A stretch of 64,000 nucleotides of DNA, taken from Chryseobacterium sp. MFBS3-17 (GTDB taxonomy: Bacteria > Bacteroidota > Bacteroidia > Flavobacteriales > Weeksellaceae). Below the pieces are notes generated by a model, which was given only the letters and a program-made list of their open reading frames with translations, was not told where the DNA came from and searched no databases. The stretch lies in assembly GCF_020687745.1 (NCBI RefSeq), contig NZ_JAJEWK010000008.1:62001-126000 (forward strand), in the 5' to 3' direction. This document shows positions 61,420-64,000 of the stretch, in pieces. The position numbers and the translations under genes were made by a program. Each line of letters begins with the position of its first letter. The first letter of the stretch is position 1.

Positions 61420-63428
61420 TTTGCAGGGGTTTTGGGTGGTTTATTCTGTATTCGGATTTTCAGAGAATCACGCTGATACAGTAATGTGGCGCGTTCTTCT
61501 GCGGTTTTGGTGGTTTTGAGTTTGGCCTCAATATTTTTCAGCAGTACAGAATCTTTGTCCGGTTCTTTGTACAGACCTTTTCTCTTCAGGTCTGCAATCC
61601 ATTGTCTTTCATATTCCGGCATAAAGCTGGCGTTCACCATTTTCTTATACAAGTGTTCCCTTTTCAGGTCTCCGGTGAGGTACTGCTCGGCAATCACTGT
61701 AGAAGCGGGACCAGCCCACGTGGCCCCGAATCCGGCATGTTCCATCAGTGCCACCACGACGATCTGGGGATCTTCTGCAGGGGCAATCAGTACAAAAACG
61801 GAATTATCCTTACCCTGAGGTACTTGCGCGGTACCGGTTTTGGCCAGCTGTGTAAATTCTGTGGATCTCAGGCTTCTGGCGGTACCGTTCAGCACCACTT
61901 GCTCCATGCCTTGCAGAATGGGTTCGTAATGTTTGGGATCTACCAGTGTTTTATGTTTAACGCTGAATCTGGGGTCAGGGTTGGGTTTTCCGTCTATGGA
62001 TTTTACAATGTGAGGGGTGTAATACCAGCCTTTATTGGCAATGGCTGCCATTCCATTGGCCAGTTGCAGTGGGGTGAGCATCACATCTCCCTGACCCATT
62101 CCGTTGAAAACGGCACCGGTAGAGAGCGGGCTCCAGTTTTTGGTTTTGGCTCTTTTTTCATAGAATTCACCACTCGGGATTCTGCCGGGTACACCGGTAG
62201 CCAGGTCATTATTTAGATAAACGCCAAAGCCGAAACTCTCCATTATTTTTTTCCATTCATCCACACCTTTTGACGGGTTACCCGGATATTTCCCGACGAT
62301 GGCCAGAAAAGCATAGGAAAAATAACAGTTACTGGATACCCGGATGGCCGGTACCAGCGGATCTGCGCCACCGTGACCTTTGATGCGCAAACCTTTATAG
62401 TTGAAACCGCCGCCACACGGAAAAATCGTGTTTTCGTCCATCACGCCCATTTGCATCCCGGCAAGGGCCGTAAACATTTTGAATGTGGAGCCGGGCATGT
62501 GTGCAGATTGTGTAGAGCGGTCGAACATGGGTTTATTAAAATCGTCCCGCAATAGTTTGTTGATTTCTTTGGATTTGTTGGGTCCGGTAAAGAGTTTGGG
62601 GTCAATGTCCGGACCTGTAGCCAGCACCAGAATTTCACCTGTTTTGGGATCGAGTGCCACTATGGCGCCGCGTTTGTTCACCATCATTTCCTCGGCCATT
62701 CTTTGCAGGTCATAATCAATGGTAAGTGTAATATCTTTTCCGGTGACCTCTTCCTTGTCCAGTTCGCCGTCTTTATAGGAGCCAATATCCCGGAGTTTGA
62801 TGTCTTTCTGGATGTAGCGCATGCCTTTTTCGCCGCGCAGTTGTTTTTCGTAAGACTTTTCTACGCCCGATTTTCCGATGTTATCTCCCGGGCGATAATA
62901 GAGGGAATCTTTTTTAATGTCGCTTTCGTTTACCTCATTAGTATACCCCAGCAGGTTACCGGAGGTGGACACTTCGTACTGGCGCTGTGGTCTCTGTACA
63001 ATATTAAATGCAGGATATTTAAAGATGATTTCCTGTATTCTGGCCACTTCTTCCCGGCTCAGGTTCTTCATGAAAGTCATGGGGGTGAGCTTGGAATAAT
63101 ATTTTTCGTTGCGTATGGCTTCTATTTTTTCTTCGAATTCTTTTTTGGTGAGGCCTGCCAGACTGCAAAATCCCATCGTGTCGAAATCCGGACGCATAAG
63201 CGCCTGCGTGAAGGAAATTTCATAAGCCGGCTGGTTGCCCACCAGAATCTTACCGTTTCGGTCAAATATCACTCCCCGCTGCGGAATAATGTATTCTGTT
63301 TTAATGGAAGTATTGGCAGCATTGAGTGCGTACCGGTCTGTGAAGAGCTGCAAATACGCCAGCCTTGCTATAAAAATTACAGCAATAAGAATTAATATCG
63401 AAACAATTTTGAGATATTGTGGCTTCAC
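61416..63428 (-). CDS. mrdA: Penicillin-binding protein 2
   Basis: This 670-aa class B PBP is the transpeptidase partner of RodA in side-wall synthesis. One N-terminal helix is followed by the dimerisation domain (IIPQRGVIFDRNGKILVGNQPAYEI). The transpeptidase has SxxK in PGSTFKMFTAL, SxN in RVSSNCYFSYAF, and KTG in AKTGTAQVPQG. Translation starts at GTG (63426-63428), which overlaps the mreD stop (GTGA). The C-terminal 40 residues are charged and variable. Confidence 0.95.
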   Translation of the reverse strand: MKPQYLKIVSILILIAVIFIARLAYLQLFTDRYALNAANTSIKTEYIIPQRGVIFDRNGKILVGNQPAYEISFTQALMRPDFDTMGFCSLAGLTKKEFEEKIEAIRNEKYYSKLTPMTFMKNLSREEVARIQEIIFKYPAFNIVQRPQRQYEVSTSGNLLGYTNEVNESDIKKDSLYYRPGDNIGKSGVEKSYEKQLRGEKGMRYIQKDIKLRDIGSYKDGELDKEEVTGKDITLTIDYDLQRMAEEMMVNKRGAIVALDPKTGEILVLATGPDIDPKLFTGPNKSKEINKLLRDDFNKPMFDRSTQSAHMPGSTFKMFTALAGMQMGVMDENTIFPCGGGFNYKGLRIKGHGGADPLVPAIRVSSNCYFSYAFLAIVGKYPGNPSKGVDEWKKIMESFGFGVYLNNDLATGVPGRIPSGEFYEKRAKTKNWSPLSTGAVFNGMGQGDVMLTPLQLANGMAAIANKGWYYTPHIVKSIDGKPNPDPRFSVKHKTLVDPKHYEPILQGMEQVVLNGTARSLRSTEFTQLAKTGTAQVPQGKDNSVFVLIAPAEDPQIVVVALMEHAGFGATWAGPASTVIAEQYLTGDLKREHLYKKMVNASFMPEYERQWIADLKRKGLYKEPDKDSVLLKNIEAKLKTTKTAEERATLLYQRDSLKIRIQNKPPKTPAK

Positions 63429-63931
63429 ACCCTTTGTTTAATTTTAAAAATCAAGACGTACAGTATAATAAATACAAACGAAAAAATACTGGATACTAAG
63501 ATATTAAGAAAAATATCAAAAAAACGGCTTAACTTGAAAAATTCAATATACTGTACCATGAACTGATGAAAAAAGATACTGGAAAGTACAAACAGCAGAA
63601 AGCGGGGCCACTGCAGGGTAGAAAAAGTGAAAAAATCAGTGGTGGTATCTGTGGACGTCCGGAAAATCAACGTCCGGAAATAGGCAATTGCCGTAGTCGC
63701 AAAGGCATTGATGCCCCATGTTCCTAAAAACGCATCAATACCCAGTCCCAGCAGAAAGCTGAGGAGTAAAAACTGATACTTATTCCGGAAGAACGGGTAA
63801 AACATCACAAAAACAGGATACAGCACCGGCGTGTACTCACCAAACAGGGTAATGCGGTTCAGTACAAATATTTGCAAAGCGATAAGAAATGCAATAAGAA
63901 TGATGTCTGTAAATAAGGTTCTGCTAATCAT
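63425..63931 (-). CDS. mreD: Rod shape-determining protein MreD
   Basis: This 168-aa hydrophobic protein has five or six helices (IILIAFLIALQIFVLNRI, YQFLLLSFLLGLGIDAFLG) matching MreD, the membrane link between MreC and the elongation machinery. The assignment rests on hydropathy, length and place between mreC and mrdA; sequence identity in the family is low. It overlaps mreC by 8 bases and mrdA by 4. Confidence 0.88.
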   Translation of the reverse strand: MISRTLFTDIILIAFLIALQIFVLNRITLFGEYTPVLYPVFVMFYPFFRNKYQFLLLSFLLGLGIDAFLGTWGINAFATTAIAYFRTLIFRTSTDTTTDFFTFSTLQWPRFLLFVLSSIFFHQFMVQYIEFFKLSRFFDIFLNILVSSIFSFVFIILYVLIFKIKQRV

Positions 63932-64000
63932 TTTCGCGTTTTATGGTGGCAGTAAGGGTATCCTGAATTCTCTCAACCTCGGCTCTTTTCAGATTTTTTA
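63924..64000 (-). CDS. mreC: MreC C-terminal end (partial)
   Basis: Only the last 25 or so codons are in the window. The open frame ends NLKRAEVERIQDTLTATIK followed by REND and TAG at 63924-63926, overlapping the mreD start (AATGATTAG). The charged helical tail and the position before mreD and mrdA fit MreC. The rest lies beyond the right edge, so the identity is inferred from context. Confidence 0.6.
   Translation of the reverse strand, partial: KNLKRAEVERIQDTLTATIKREND

Noticed and set aside
1-64000. CRISPR arrays, tRNA or rRNA genes, prophage or IS elements
   Set aside because: Searched by eye for regular direct repeats, CCA-ended cloverleafs and transposase or integrase motifs; none seen. 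Short tRNAs could be missed without a covariance search.

Overview
The window is chromosomal DNA from a member of the Bacteroidota, most likely a Flavobacteriia relative of Chryseobacterium or Kaistella (Weeksellaceae). The evidence is the gene content: alternative complex III, GldH, two S46 dipeptidyl-peptidases, type III glutamine synthetase, GLPGLI, DUF3078 and SPOR proteins, and a FadL plus GDSL-lipase pair. Promoters also fit, because many genes are preceded by TAnnTTTG, in several cases with TTTG 18-19 bp further upstream. I saw no rRNA, tRNA, CRISPR array, prophage, integrase or insertion sequence. This is ordinary core chromosome with a few decayed genes and two copies of a short intergenic repeat.

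Layout. 0-6 kb: 3' end of comM, an orphan small gene, and two tandem S46 peptidases on the minus strand. 6-11.4 kb: META-domain lipoprotein, SemiSWEET, HflX, AlkD-like glycosylase with DUF6122, a Ca2+/H+ antiporter, group III truncated haemoglobin, and a YkgJ cysteine-cluster protein. 11.4-15 kb: NADP-type glutamate dehydrogenase, DprA and a rhomboid protease. 15-28 kb: DUF3078 protein, sufA-B-C-D on the minus strand, GLPGLI protein, M1 peptidase, CoaX, TadA, an outer-membrane protein, SufS, L25 and Prs. 28-31 kb: GDSL lipoprotein and FadL. 31-36 kb: ricT-like, gldH and PBP1A as one plus-strand unit, followed by a broken XRE regulator. 36-39.7 kb: SelO, a polytopic membrane protein and a SPOR protein. 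39.8-48.3 kb: the complete six-gene act operon. 48.4-53.5 kb: two secreted unknowns, Apt, a TPR membrane protein, RibH and a neutral zinc metallopeptidase. 53.6-59 kb: a protein with a nucleoside-phosphorylase-like C-terminus, divergent from type III glutamine synthetase, then an NlpC/P60 lipoprotein. 59-64 kb: a small secreted unknown, a broken small gene, a repeat copy, and rodA, mrdA, mreD and mreC on the minus strand.

How the genes work together. ActA-F form the quinol-oxidising, periplasm-facing respiratory complex that replaces cytochrome bc1. GdhA and the type III glutamine synthetase cover ammonia assimilation. SufABCD and SufS build the Fe-S clusters that ActB needs. MreC/MreD/PBP2/RodA, PBP1A and the NlpC/P60 lipoprotein serve cell-wall growth. 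ComM and DprA belong to natural transformation. The S46 and M1 peptidases, with the FadL/GDSL pair, point to peptide and lipid scavenging.

The least explained items are: the C-terminal nucleosidase-like signature in the 53.6-55.3 kb gene, a dyad in the glutamine synthetase promoter region, a TGTTAACA-rich leader before the NlpC/P60 gene, two small genes broken mainly by homopolymer indels, and the paired intergenic repeat. I did not find a clearly new multi-gene defence or metabolic system.
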